From the NCBI RefSeq assembly GCF_042186555.1, contig NC_133328.1:333692039-333756038 (forward strand): DNA of 64,000 bases, read 5' to 3'. The translations under genes and the position numbers were made by a program. Shown here in pieces: positions 24,815-35,230 of the stretch. Position 1 is the stretch's first letter; each line of letters opens with the position of its first letter. The notes beneath the pieces were generated by a model. That model was not told the DNA's origin, searched no databases, and saw only the letters and a list, made by a program, of their open reading frames with translations. The stretch is from Aquarana catesbeiana. Taxonomy: Eukaryota; Chordata; Amphibia; Anura; Ranidae.

Positions 24815-26004
24815 TTGTTAGAGCTCCACACCGCTGAGGAGAGAAGAGAAGGACAAAGCGGAGCCTGCAGGCTCAAAAGATATCCATTTGAACCTTTTTG
24901 CCCCAGGGAACAAACTGTGAAAGTTTGGGCAGGAAATATGGTACTGGGAGGAAACCGTGGCAGAAATAAAAATCACCTCACAAAGAGCTCACAGGCACTC
25001 ACTGCAGCTGAAGCATCTCCAGTCACCTCACAAGATACAGCATCAGGGCGCTCTCACAGACAGAAAATGTCACAGCAAGACTCTCCATTTGAGTCAGATA
25101 CAGAACAAATCCTCTCACAAACTTCTCCACAAGCCTCCTCAGTATCCCCAGTAATATTATTACAATTTGAAAAGATGCTTCATAAGGCTTTAAAACAAAC
25201 CTCAGACCAAATAACAAACAGCCTAACCAAAGAAATAAGAGAGCTGGGAAACCGCACCGCAGCCTTAAAAATAAAAATGAATGAAATTGAAATTACAACC
25301 CAAGAAAATATAACAGAATTGGAACAATTAAAAAAGAGAATTTAATACTTCAAACTAAGCTCGAAGATTACGAAAATAGAGCCAGACGTTCAAACTTGCG
25401 CATAAGGGGAATACCTGAAACTGTGACAGACCTGCAATCTACTATTACTGCTCTATTACAAGAACTAAAGCCAGATATCCCTATTGAACGTTTAGAACTG
25501 GACAGAGTACACAGAGCCCTCACAGCCAAAAAGAAAGATGGACCCCCACGTGATATAATCACAAAATTTCATTATTACAGAACGAAAGAACAAATACTAA
25601 TTGCTGCAAGAGAAAAAAAGGAACTTAATTTTCAAGGACACAATTATCAAATTTTTGCTGACCTATCCCAACTTACTATTACTAAAAGACGATCCATGAA
25701 ACCCCAACTAATGGAACTGCAACGCCACAACATTATGTATCAATGGGGCTTCCCCTTTTCAGTCAGATTTAACTACCAAGGTACAATTTACAGAAGCAGA
25801 TCAGCAGATGAACTACAACAAACCCTTTTAAAATTAAATCTGACAGAACCCACAAGCAGCAACACTCCCACACGCAGAAGAATGGCATCATCTTCACCTT
25901 CAGGCAGCACCCAGCAAATTCCAGAACAAAATGGGAATCATCATTCTCACAAAAGAGGCCGTTATGCCACATCATCCATGGACCAAGAAGATTCAATGGA
26001 CTGA
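24815..26004 (+). pseudogene. L1-group ORF1 of copy 2, one frameshift in an A run
   Basis: The frame is open from the ATG at 24815 (alternative in-frame ATG at 24938, MVLGGNRGRNKNHL) through the low-complexity N-terminus and the coiled-coil region to 25345. It is then shifted because an A run has six A where copy 1 has seven (about 25330-25335). The remaining RNA-binding part reads from about 25350 to 26004 in the next frame (IRGIPETVTDLQ, LDRVHRAL, IFADLSQLT). The lesion in copy 1 is at a different place, so each copy documents the frame of the other. Homopolymer indels can also be sequencing or assembly errors, so raw reads should be checked before calling this copy dead. Confidence 0.9.
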
Positions 26005-26965
26005 CATCCTAATTCCTGATATCTCTTCATTTATTATACTAAGAGATGGTTCTCTATAAAAAACCTATATTTATAACTGAATGTAACTGCATTCTGATAG
26101 TCACACACTGTGTGGGATCATGTTACATTCCAGTTATATTTCTTATTACTTCTGATTCATATAGCCTTAGAATATATAAGTGAAATAAGGAAATTCTTGT
26201 TCAGTTATATATTATCAGGTAATAACAATAGATTTATTACTTTTTAGGACAAATATGTTCAATAATCCAGAAGTAATGGAAGCTTTTTTTTTTTTTTTTT
26301 TTTCTTTCTTTTCTTAAAACAAATATATTATTACCTAACTAGTTCCTAGAATTATGTTTTTGTTTATTCTAATCTGAAGCAATACAACCTCAATTTTATG
26401 AATTAACATATCTAAACAGTTACATATGAATAAAATATGTAATTGTTTACTCTAAAAGGGTTAAAATCCCAAAATAATTCAAACTATCTTCATCAATACC
26501 AAAGTTATTAACAGTACCTTTCTAACTGAAAAATTTAGCCTAGGGCAAGACTAACCATATACAACCACCCTGGAATAAATAATTTCAACAAAAACTATAT
26601 TCTGCACTCCAACTAATGAAACATCATTTTGATGTCTTTTGACATAGCACTTCTCTCCTGTAAGCGGAAGATCCGTGTACCCCCATTAGCCCTCCTCATT
26701 CTCCCAACCATATTATGTGGGAGTGTGACGAAGGCACTTATTCCCCTGAGAGAGATATTTATTCTCTTTCACGGGTAAATTGTGATTACTTGCAAAAAAT
26801 AATTTATACAATGTATCATCTAATCTCATATGTTTTTTGTTTACTCTTTACTCCAGAATTCACTGGTTTCTTTTCTATCTTTTCATCTCTTCAGTCCACA
26901 CAGGTTGATCTGCGCAGTCAGCTCTGCATAACAAAAAGTAAGTCAAAACTATTTGATCTATTGCC
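26005..26965 (+). other. Inter-ORF spacer of L1-group copy 2
   Basis: About 960 bp of AT-rich sequence matching the spacer of copy 1 apart from an expanded poly(T) tract near 26290. The ORF1 and ORF2 frames are thus far apart in the presumed bicistronic RNA. No gene is visible in it. Confidence 0.6.
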
Positions 26966-29900
26966 ATGGCACCACTGAATATACTTTCCCTGAATGTTCA
27001 GGGAATAAATGTCCCTCAAAAAAGGACCAAAGCCTTCCGTACTTTCCATAACAAGAAGGCTCACATAGTATGCCTCCAAGAAACACACTTCACCAAAGAT
27101 TCTACTCCAAAATATATTTCTCCTTTTTATCAACAAATTTACACGGCTTCTGCCTGTACCAAGCAAAGGGGAACTCTAATTGCATTTCACCGATCCACAC
27201 CATTCACCTTATCATCAGAAATTAAAGACCCAGAAGGTAGATACCTGATACTCATGGGTTATATAATGGATACAGCAATCACGGTGATTTCCTACTACGC
27301 TCCTAACAAACAACCTACACCATTCCTCTCACATATATTACAAGTGATTAATACACACAAAATAGGAACAGTGATAATGTGTGGGGATTCGAACCAGGTC
27401 CTCCTCCCATTTCTAGATAAATCACCTTTTACACCATCCAAAATAACCTCTAGATTACCTTTTTCTCAACTTCTTTCCAAATACAATCTGGTAGATTCAT
27501 GGAGAGAAAGTAACCCAATGAAAAAGAAATTCACTTATTTCTCGCACCCTCATCAAACCTTCACCAGAATAGATCATATTTTTCTAACAATAGGAATGAT
27601 ACCAGAAATTATTGCATCAGATATAATTCCGATTCCGTGGTCTGATCATAATGCAGTATACACTACTATAGCCTCAGCCATACCAAAAGCGCATGATCCA
27701 ACGTGGTACTTACCGGACATAATGCTCAAACACCCACTACATCTGATGGCCATTGAACAAGCTTTAAAGGAATACATATCAATTAATAATACAACAGACA
27801 TCTCCCCAATAACACTGTGGGAAGCTCATAAGCCTGTCTTGCGTGGTACAATACAAAGACAAATGGCACTATTTAAACGGGAACGCAAAAATCTAGCAAA
27901 AAAACTAGAACTCAATTTTAATGCAGCCTACATATCATTTCAAGATAATCCATCTCAGAGTACAAAATCTCATCTGGAAAAATCTAGATTGGAATACGAT
28001 CTATTTCTCACTGAGTCAGTTGATAAATCCCTCAAACGCTCCAAACACAATTTCTACATGAATACAAACAAACCAGGTACATATTTGGCTCGGGCATTAA
28101 ATTCAACTAACAAATCTTTCAAACCAATACGTTTGAAATTATCAAAAAATGTTTACACTTGTAATCCAGTTAAAATAGTCCATAAATTTCACTCACATCT
28201 CGCAACTTTATACAAGACAAACAATGAATTTAATCCTACAGAGGCTGAATCCTTCTTCTCAAAAATAACCTTACCTGAGTTATCTCAGAATCAAAAAAGC
28301 AGTTTGGATGAGCCTATAACTATAGATGAAGTTGCTAACGCCATAAAAGACCTAAAACTTAACAAAAGACCAGGCCCAGACGGCTACTCGGCTTTATACT
28401 ATAAAACATTCTCAGAAATACTCTCTCCCATTCTCAGTGAAACTTTTAACAAACTTCTAGATGGACATTCTTTTCGGCAAGAAACACTAATGGCAATTGT
28501 TTGTATGATCCCAAAACCCCTTTCTGATGATACTTCCTGTGTGAATTATCGGCCTATCTCTCTGTTAAACCTCGATATTAAATTATTAGCAAAAATAATA
28601 GCAAAACGCCTCAATAGCATTATAGGAAAATTAATACATAGAGATCAAGTAGGCTTCATGCCAAATAGACAGGCAGGCGATAGTATACGCAGGGCAGTGT
28701 TATTGGCACATATTGCTAAAAAACGGAAAATCCCTTTATGTTTTCTATCTCTCGATATTAAGAGGGCATTTGACACAGTATCCTGGCAATATATGCAATA
28801 TTCATTACAAAAATGGGGTTTTGGACCCCACTTTTTAACATGGATCAAAGCATTATATAATAAACCCAAAGCCTATATAAAATATGCTGGATACAAATCT
28901 GAAGCCTTTAATATCGAAAGAGGTACCCGACAGGGTTGCCCATTATCTCCCTTATTATTTGCCCTTATACTCGAACCCATGGCCCAATATATCAGAACAA
29001 ACCAAACTATAACTGGCATTGAAGTAGGAGGTATTACACACAAATTATGTATATTTGCAGACGATATATTACTTTTTCTATCATCACCACAGGTCTCTGG
29101 TCCTAACTTAATACCAGCTCTTGATGGATTTGCAGCCCTATCCGGCCTTATGATTAATCCTAAGAAATGCCTAGTGCTTAATATTTCACTCACAAACATG
29201 GAATTGATCCCGGCTAGGGCTGCACTCCCATTCACGTGGGCAGAAAAATCAATCCCATATCTTGGAATTCATTTAACAGCCTCTCATTCTGACTTATTCT
29301 CAACCAATTATCCTCCTGTATTAAGACAGATCACAAATCTAATAAAACAATGGTCGCAACTTCCTTTATCCTGGATGGGGAAGATTAATGCAATCAAAAT
29401 GACTATTCTACCCAAATTGCTTTATCTATTCAGAGTCCTCCCTATTCCAATTCCTTCCTATTTTTTGAGAATAGTACAAAAAAGAGCAACTTCGTTTATA
29501 TGGGGCTCTTCTAAACCACGTATACCTATACACACACTACATCTTCCCAAAAATAAAGGAGGCCTGGGATACCCTAATTTTACTAACTACTACAGAGCGG
29601 CACATTTGGCCAGTCTGTCCAAATACCATGCAAAACAGGAAATCCCATTATGGGTATTTATAGAGGCTTCAGAAAATGACCCTCTATTAATATCAAATTT
29701 ATTATGGCTTGATCCTAAAGACCGCTTTAAAATTCATAATCCCATAACTAAACACTTCTTATCTCTCTGGGATAAACTAAAAACCAAATATCAGTTACAA
29801 TCTTCACACAATCCTCTCCTTTCTTTTATCAGAAATCCGGCCTTTTATCCGGCATGGATCTACCCAAATTCTTTTAAAGCTTGGACAACATCAGGCATTC

Positions 29901-30757
29901 AGACACTAAATGACTTCATAGCATCTAAATCATTCCTTTCATTCCCATCGCTTAGAGAAAAATATGATCTACCAAACTCTGAGATATTTAGATATCTCCA
30001 AATCAAAAATTTCTATACACCATTCCTAAAGGGGGATACACCATTATCCCAATTATCCATTTTTGAATCAATCTGTACAAAAGATCCATTTGCTAAAGGT
30101 ACAATTTCATCACTTTATAATCAATTATATGGAGTACCAAATCTTAATAGACCCTCTTACGTTCAGAGGTGGGAGGAGGACCTGGGACGAACTTTAGAAG
30201 ACACGGACTGGTCTAACATATGGCTCACATCTAAGTCATCTTCACCCAACATCTTAGCACTGGAGACAAATTATAAAGTCCTAACTCGCTGGTACCTTGT
30301 ACCCGCTAGAGTGGCAAAATATTCACCTAATACCTCAGCTCTTTGTTTTCGAGGATGCCCAGAAATAGGCACATATTTACACATATGGTGGACGTGCCCA
30401 GTAATCCAAACCTTCTGGAAGGAAGTCTTCGTGATTGCATCTAAAATATTTAAAAAAATAATACAACCAGATCCATATTTAACTTTACTTAATCTAAAAC
30501 CGGAATGGTTAACACTCTCTCAATTCAAACTTATGATCCAACTAATAACGGCTGCAAAACAAACAGTGGCCAAGGCATGGAAATCTCCTACATTGGTACT
30601 AGCAGAAACAATTCACAGAATGAATAATACAATGTCCCATGCTAAGATGGTAGCCATCGATCAAAATCAAATTCCAAAATTTGAAAAACTTTGGCATCCT
30701 TGGATAAAACAACAGTTCCTGTCAAACTTCAATGACTCTGTCCTGTTGCCATGGTAA
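26966..30757 (+). CDS. L1-group ORF2 protein: AP endonuclease and reverse transcriptase, intact
   Basis: A 1263-residue protein that would nick target DNA and reverse-transcribe element RNA at the nick (target-primed reverse transcription). Residues 1 to about 230 are an AP-like endonuclease: NVQGIN near the start, QETH with the catalytic Glu at residue 39, then CGDSN and the SDHN motif. The reverse transcriptase follows: RPISLLNLDIKLLAKI, DIKRAFD with the first Asp at residue 597, RQGCPLSPLLFALI from residue 655, and FADD at residues 697-700, a Phe variant of YADD. Near the C-terminus a CX3CX7HX4C knuckle (Cys1127, Cys1131, His1139, Cys1144) matches the motif of L1-type ORF2 proteins. The start ATG is in GCCATGG context. 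The length is normal for the family. The sister copy has a frameshift and a stop; this one has neither. Confidence 0.95.
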   Translation: MAPLNILSLNVQGINVPQKRTKAFRTFHNKKAHIVCLQETHFTKDSTPKYISPFYQQIYTASACTKQRGTLIAFHRSTPFTLSSEIKDPEGRYLILMGYIMDTAITVISYYAPNKQPTPFLSHILQVINTHKIGTVIMCGDSNQVLLPFLDKSPFTPSKITSRLPFSQLLSKYNLVDSWRESNPMKKKFTYFSHPHQTFTRIDHIFLTIGMIPEIIASDIIPIPWSDHNAVYTTIASAIPKAHDPTWYLPDIMLKHPLHLMAIEQALKEYISINNTTDISPITLWEAHKPVLRGTIQRQMALFKRERKNLAKKLELNFNAAYISFQDNPSQSTKSHLEKSRLEYDLFLTESVDKSLKRSKHNFYMNTNKPGTYLARALNSTNKSFKPIRLKLSKNVYTCNPVKIVHKFHSHLATLYKTNNEFNPTEAESFFSKITLPELSQNQKSSLDEPITIDEVANAIKDLKLNKRPGPDGYSALYYKTFSEILSPILSETFNKLLDGHSFRQETLMAIVCMIPKPLSDDTSCVNYRPISLLNLDIKLLAKIIAKRLNSIIGKLIHRDQVGFMPNRQAGDSIRRAVLLAHIAKKRKIPLCFLSLDIKRAFDTVSWQYMQYSLQKWGFGPHFLTWIKALYNKPKAYIKYAGYKSEAFNIERGTRQGCPLSPLLFALILEPMAQYIRTNQTITGIEVGGITHKLCIFADDILLFLSSPQVSGPNLIPALDGFAALSGLMINPKKCLVLNISLTNMELIPARAALPFTWAEKSIPYLGIHLTASHSDLFSTNYPPVLRQITNLIKQWSQLPLSWMGKINAIKMTILPKLLYLFRVLPIPIPSYFLRIVQKRATSFIWGSSKPRIPIHTLHLPKNKGGLGYPNFTNYYRAAHLASLSKYHAKQEIPLWVFIEASENDPLLISNLLWLDPKDRFKIHNPITKHFLSLWDKLKTKYQLQSSHNPLLSFIRNPAFYPAWIYPNSFKAWTTSGIQTLNDFIASKSFLSFPSLREKYDLPNSEIFRYLQIKNFYTPFLKGDTPLSQLSIFESICTKDPFAKGTISSLYNQLYGVPNLNRPSYVQRWEEDLGRTLEDTDWSNIWLTSKSSSPNILALETNYKVLTRWYLVPARVAKYSPNTSALCFRGCPEIGTYLHIWWTCPVIQTFWKEVFVIASKIFKKIIQPDPYLTLLNLKPEWLTLSQFKLMIQLITAAKQTVAKAWKSPTLVLAETIHRMNNTMSHAKMVAIDQNQIPKFEKLWHPWIKQQFLSNFNDSVLLPW

Positions 30758-31210
30758 CAGATTAACAGATTAAATGACTTACAGAGACAGCCATTCTAAG
30801 GCTTCAAAGAGAACTAAAAAGAATAATAAACTGACGAGCGGGACAACCTTGTGGACCATACCTCTACCTTTCAACCCTTTTTCTTCTTTCTCTTTCCTTT
30901 TCTCCACCTTACGATTAAAGCTCATTATCAGAATTTATTTGACCTATATACACTCTACTTGTAAACAATATGTATAGTAGGTATAAATCATTTAAATACC
31001 TACAAAAGTAACTAAGGAAATGATATATATCTTTAATTTAGGTTTACGTGAACCCAATGTTTAATATTTGAAATTTCATGATATTTACCTATATAAACCC
31101 TACTGTAAAACAATGAGCTTACTTTATAGATCCTTGTAAACTTACTTTATGTATCTTTATAACATTGTATACTCAATAAACTTCTTTTGACAAGGAAAAT
31201 CAGCTGAGCA

Positions 31211-32048
31211 AAATCCAATCTTCAACTGTGATAAATGGCCAACACCTTCTTCCATTTGGGAAGTATCAACATGTATTCTTAATTAATCAAAACAGTGCAT
31301 TCCACCTCTGTGCAGACACTCCGTGCTCACAGAAATCTCATCTCATTAAGAATTAAGGCAAGCCTTTTAATTAATAAGCTTAATGGGCTTCCAAGACACT
31401 CCAGTAGTCTCCACTTCCGGTAGTTGAATACCCAGGGTAATACAGTACTGGTCCATTTAAGGAGCCCATGGTCCCTTTAAACCTCCGATACATCCACTCA
31501 GCAACCTGCAGCAGACTGATGACATCATCTCAGTCAAGGCAAAGTCACTGGAAGCTCAAGGGCGGCTTTATAAAGTGCAATTCCGGCTAAATGTAAGAAG
31601 AGAAAATCAATAGCTTCAGCTAGCAGTTTCCTGGACAGAAAACAACTCCACAATATTACAGATTATTTATATGCATACACAGTATTGTCAGCTTTCCCTA
31701 ACATTCCAAAAATACTTGCTATTAGCCCACCCTTTTATAGACAGGGGACTGGATCATTTATTTCTTCAAATTATTTGCTATTGTGAGTTCACCAGAGGCA
31801 AAGGTTATGTATAGCATTATATGTTGTTTCTTATTTCTGAGGATAAACTGGCAAAGTTTTTGGGCAAAAGGTCATGATTCACAACCTTAGTGATTATCAG
31901 TTTTTCCAGTTTTGTTGCAACCCAGTGCAAGATATCACCAGCATGTTCAGATAAACAGACAGGACACTTTATTGCCTCCAACAGAAAGCAGTGACATTCC
32001 TAGGCTACTTAGAGCCTCTTCTTCAGGCAGGGGTTACTCTTAGTGATA
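31211..32048. other. Flank between L1-group copy 2 and a TTAA element, no gene
   Basis: About 840 bp of mixed composition with no recognised coding region. It ends at the TTAA target of the element beginning at 32053. The text continues after 35230, with similar CACCAGCATG and TGGTGATATC phrases on the two sides, so this is probably older repeat or host DNA. Confidence 0.45.
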
Positions 32049-32109
32049 TTAACCCTTTCGCTGCCAGGCCCTGTGCTCCATTTTGTACACTCAGGTGACC
32101 AGACTATTT

Positions 32110-33060
32110 TTGCAATTTTTCCTTTGCTTTTTTATTTTTCACTTAGAGCTTTCAAAGTTTGTAAAAGACCCACCAAACCACATATTTTCTGAAAGCACAT
32201 GACCAGTAGAATAAAAAGAAGGTGCTACTGATTTCTAAGGTCTCACGATATTTGCGTAAATGTTTATCAAAACAATATTTTTGCTAAAATTCCACTAAAA
32301 TTGTGATTAGCAGATAAATACACAGCAAATTTTACAAAATTCTTTCCAAAAGTTAAAAGCTTAACCTGTATTGCGTTAATAAAGATCAAATATTTGTGAT
32401 TTTTACATTGCGCCTTTTTGCAAAATGGTGAAAATCGAACGTACACAAAAATGTAAATGTCCAAATTTCTCTAACAATATGAAGGTTTTCATTTTTCCCT
32501 TATAGCTTTCAGAATTTGTGAAAGACCCCAAAAACCGTATATTTTCTGAAAGCATATGACCTCAAGAATAAAAATAAGGTACTACTGATTTTTTAGGTAT
32601 TTGTGCAAATGTTTATCAAACCAATATATTCACAAAAAACACGCTAAAAATTAGTAGCAGATAAAAACACAGCTAATTTTACAAAATTCCTGCTAAATCC
32701 CTGCAAAATTGTAAAATCTTAACCTGTATGGAGTTAATACATAACAAATATTTGTAATTTTTAAATTGCACCTTTTTGCAAAATGGTGAAAATCGAAAGT
32801 ACCCAAAAATTTCTCTAAAAATCTGGATATTTTCTTTATTCACTTACAGCTTTCAGAATTTGTAAAATACCCCCCAAACCATACATTTTCTGAAAGAACA
32901 TGGCTAGTAGAATACAAAGAAGGTGCTACTGATTTTTAAGGCAGCGTGATATTTGCGCAAATGTTTATCAAAACAATATTTTCACAAAAAATACACTATA
33001 ATCATTAATAGTGCACATAAACACATCATGACTTACAAAATTCATGCTAAATTACAACTA
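32110..33060 (+). repeat. Tandem array, three diverged units of about 350 bp
   Basis: The block GCTTTCA(A/G)A(G/A)TTTGT(A/G)AAA recurs at about 32148, 32505 and 32850, each followed by ACCCC-type text, TTTTCTGAAAG, AAGGT(G/A)CTACTGATT, and AAATGTTTATCAAA. The units have diverged by substitutions and small indels. They make up most of the left arm of the TTAA element. No coding region. Confidence 0.8.
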
Positions 33061-33065
33061 AAGCA

Positions 33066-33421
33066 TTGTTCACATGTGGCATACTAAAGTGTATTCCCAA
33101 CGGGGGCCATGTTTCCCCGCACAGGGATGCACAGGTGTTCCGTGCATCCCCGTACAGGCAGTCCCATTTATGTCAATTGGGATGCAACGGCTGCACAGGC
33201 AAAGCTATTGTTCCCAATTGGACATCCGTGTGGGTGTGGGTATATGACTCTGAATGCAGACAGTGTACATGCAGACCTACATGGATGTAAAATTGAGAGC
33301 AACGGCTCTGTTCGTGCAGGTGCTACATCTCAAATGACATCAATGGGACAGCCTTAACAGAGATGCACGGAACACTTGTACATCCCTGTAAAGGTATGCT
33401 GTGCATGCCCTGTGTGAACAA
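33066..33421. mobile_element. Small MITE-like element with inverted ends
   Basis: The left end TTGTTCACATGTGG (33066-33079) pairs with the right end CCCTGTGTGAACAA (33408-33421), with mismatches. A second inner inverted pair, AGGGATGCACAGGTGTTCCG near 33123 and its complement near 33365, supports a fold-back structure. It has no coding capacity and lies nested in the TTAA element. The superfamily is not assigned. Confidence 0.55.
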
Positions 33422-33426
33422 GGCCT

Positions 33427-33813
33427 TAGGCCCCTTTTACACAAGCAGATTGATCGGGTCTGCCTGTCCAATTTTCAGGTGGGTCCAATCGGACCACCCA
33501 TTGTTCTCTACAGAGGCTGATATAAATGGACATGTGTCTGTTTACACCCATCTGCATTCAATCCAATCCAGTCCGCTAAAAACAGACGGATGAGGATTTC
33601 ATTCGCCATCCATATAGCAGATCAGATGGTATCAGATGGAAATGGAAAAGCAGTCCATTTCCATTTGACTGCCCCATAGAGAACAGCGGGCTGTGTATGT
33701 ATCTGCTCTGTGTCAGACCTGTCATCCGCCTGCTCAGCAGGGATCAGCAGACAGATCCCCCACTTAGCAGGTGAATCTGCTTGACAGAGTTCACTCCATG
33801 TGAAATGGGTCAT
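33427..33813. mobile_element. Second small element with inverted ends
   Basis: The left end TAGGCCCCTTTTACACAAG pairs imperfectly with the right end CCATGTGAAATGGGTCATA. It lies directly beside the previous MITE-like element. Non-coding. The pairing is weak, so the limits are approximate. Confidence 0.4.
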
Positions 33814-35230
33814 ACCAGTAGCGTTACCATTATGGGCGTTGGGGCGCCACCGCCCTACAGGGTGCCAGACTCCTAAGTTTGTATGAGTTTTTTTTTCAAG
33901 CCACATGATTAGAGCTTGAGGCTCTAATTGGATTGAAAAAGGTTGGGCTCCGGGCGCAGAGCATTTCACCCTAAACCCACCCACTTGTGGAAATAGCGAA
34001 TTAATATTCACTATTGTCTTCCGGCTTCTCCTCCTGGCCAATCAGGATGGATCGGGTTGACCGGGAGGAGAAGCTGAAGAAGCCCTGGAGGGATGAGTGC
34101 GGAGGGACGTCACCGTGGAGAGGTGAGTGGGGGGCATCACCATGGAGGGGGGGCATCACCGTGGAGGGGTGAGTGTGGGCAGACCTGAGGGGTCTTAAAG
34201 TCTGGGGTTGGTCCATCACCGTGGAGGGGTGTGTACGGGCAGATCTGGGGGTCTTACTATGTTTGTGATTTTTCATTTTTTTTTTTACTTTTTTTTGGGG
34301 GGTCTTTGGTGAGATATCAGAGGTCTAAACAGACCCCCATCTCTCTTTTTTTTTGAGACAGAGAAAGGGACTGAAGATAGTCCCTTTCTATGTAGCACTT
34401 TACTTGAATGAATGCATGGAATCTGTATAGAGATTCCATCCATTCATAAAATGACAGTCTGATACATTGTAACACAAGCTGTTACAATGATTAACTGTCA
34501 GTCAGTGGATATAGCAGCCATCGCTGCCTATATCCATTGTATGGGGGGTTGGTAAACACAAGTATACCAAGCCCCCCAAGCCCAAACTTCACCCCCATCC
34601 TCAGTGTTCCCCCCTTCCACCGCCACGATCCCCAGCCTGACGCTCAGTGCAGGGAGAAGCTGCAGGTGGAGGGAGGGAAGGAGGGATGCGTTAGGAGCAG
34701 GAATGGATTGGGAGTGCAGAGGCAGTACAGGGGGCTATCTGACCAGTGGGGGGGACACATCTAGGCCCCCTCCCAAGCCCCATGCAGCAACAGAAGCTGG
34801 CTGAAGCGATAGAGGAGGGGTGCCGGCTAATGATGGTGGCTGCGGGGGTCCAGTTTGCGGGGGGTCGGATCGGGTGTGGGGGGAAAATCAGTGCTGGGGG
34901 TGAAGAAGGGGGGTGAAGGGAATAGGAAAGGAGAGTGGGGGGGCAGTTTTAGGTGGAAGGGAGCGGCGGGGGGTGAAGAAGCAGGGGGCAGGGAAGCGGC
35001 AGCATGGGGTGGTCACATTAGGGGCTAATAACCGATCAGTGGGTTGTAATTTGCTGATCAGAATGATAGAGTTGTTCAGCAGAGTCTGCTGAACAATTCT
35101 GATATAAGCTTATGGTCATTGAAGTCACCATAAGCTTATAGGAGAGGGAGAAATGAGGTCCATACGCCGTACTGAATTTGCCACCTGCGGGCACTTCTGC
35201 TTTGTACGGACTTGACAGTGAAAGAGTTAA

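Larger units (their letters stand above)
24776..31194 (+). mobile_element. L1-group LINE copy 2, full length, 16 bp target-site duplication, intact ORF2
   Basis: GAAAATCAGCTGAGCA flanks the element at 24760-24775 and 31195-31210. The 5' end is about ten bases longer than in copy 1 (GAGGGGGCAGGAGGCGGAAC before the shared AGCGGAGCAGACATG). The order is ORF1, a spacer of about 960 bp, ORF2, and a 3' UTR ending in the same AATAAACTTCTTTTGACAAG without poly(A). A poly(T) run at about 26286-26303 is expanded relative to copy 1, and the 3' side carries a duplicated CAGATTAA after the ORF2 stop. Only a 1 bp loss in ORF1 appears to separate it from a coding-competent element. Confidence 0.96.
32053..35226. 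mobile_element. TTAA-flanked non-autonomous DNA transposon with internal repeats
   Basis: TTAA is present at 32049-32052 and 35227-35230. The left end reads CCCTTTCGCTGCCAGG; the reverse complement of the right end reads CTCTTTCACTGTCAAG, an imperfect inverted terminus. The 3.17 kb interior has no transposase. It contains three units of about 350 bp (32110-33060), two small elements with inverted ends (33066-33421 and 33427-33813), a G-rich stretch (34100-34260) and a GC-rich right part. The termini differ from the CCACTT type, so this is a separate TTAA family (piggyBac or Kolobok). Confidence 0.7.
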
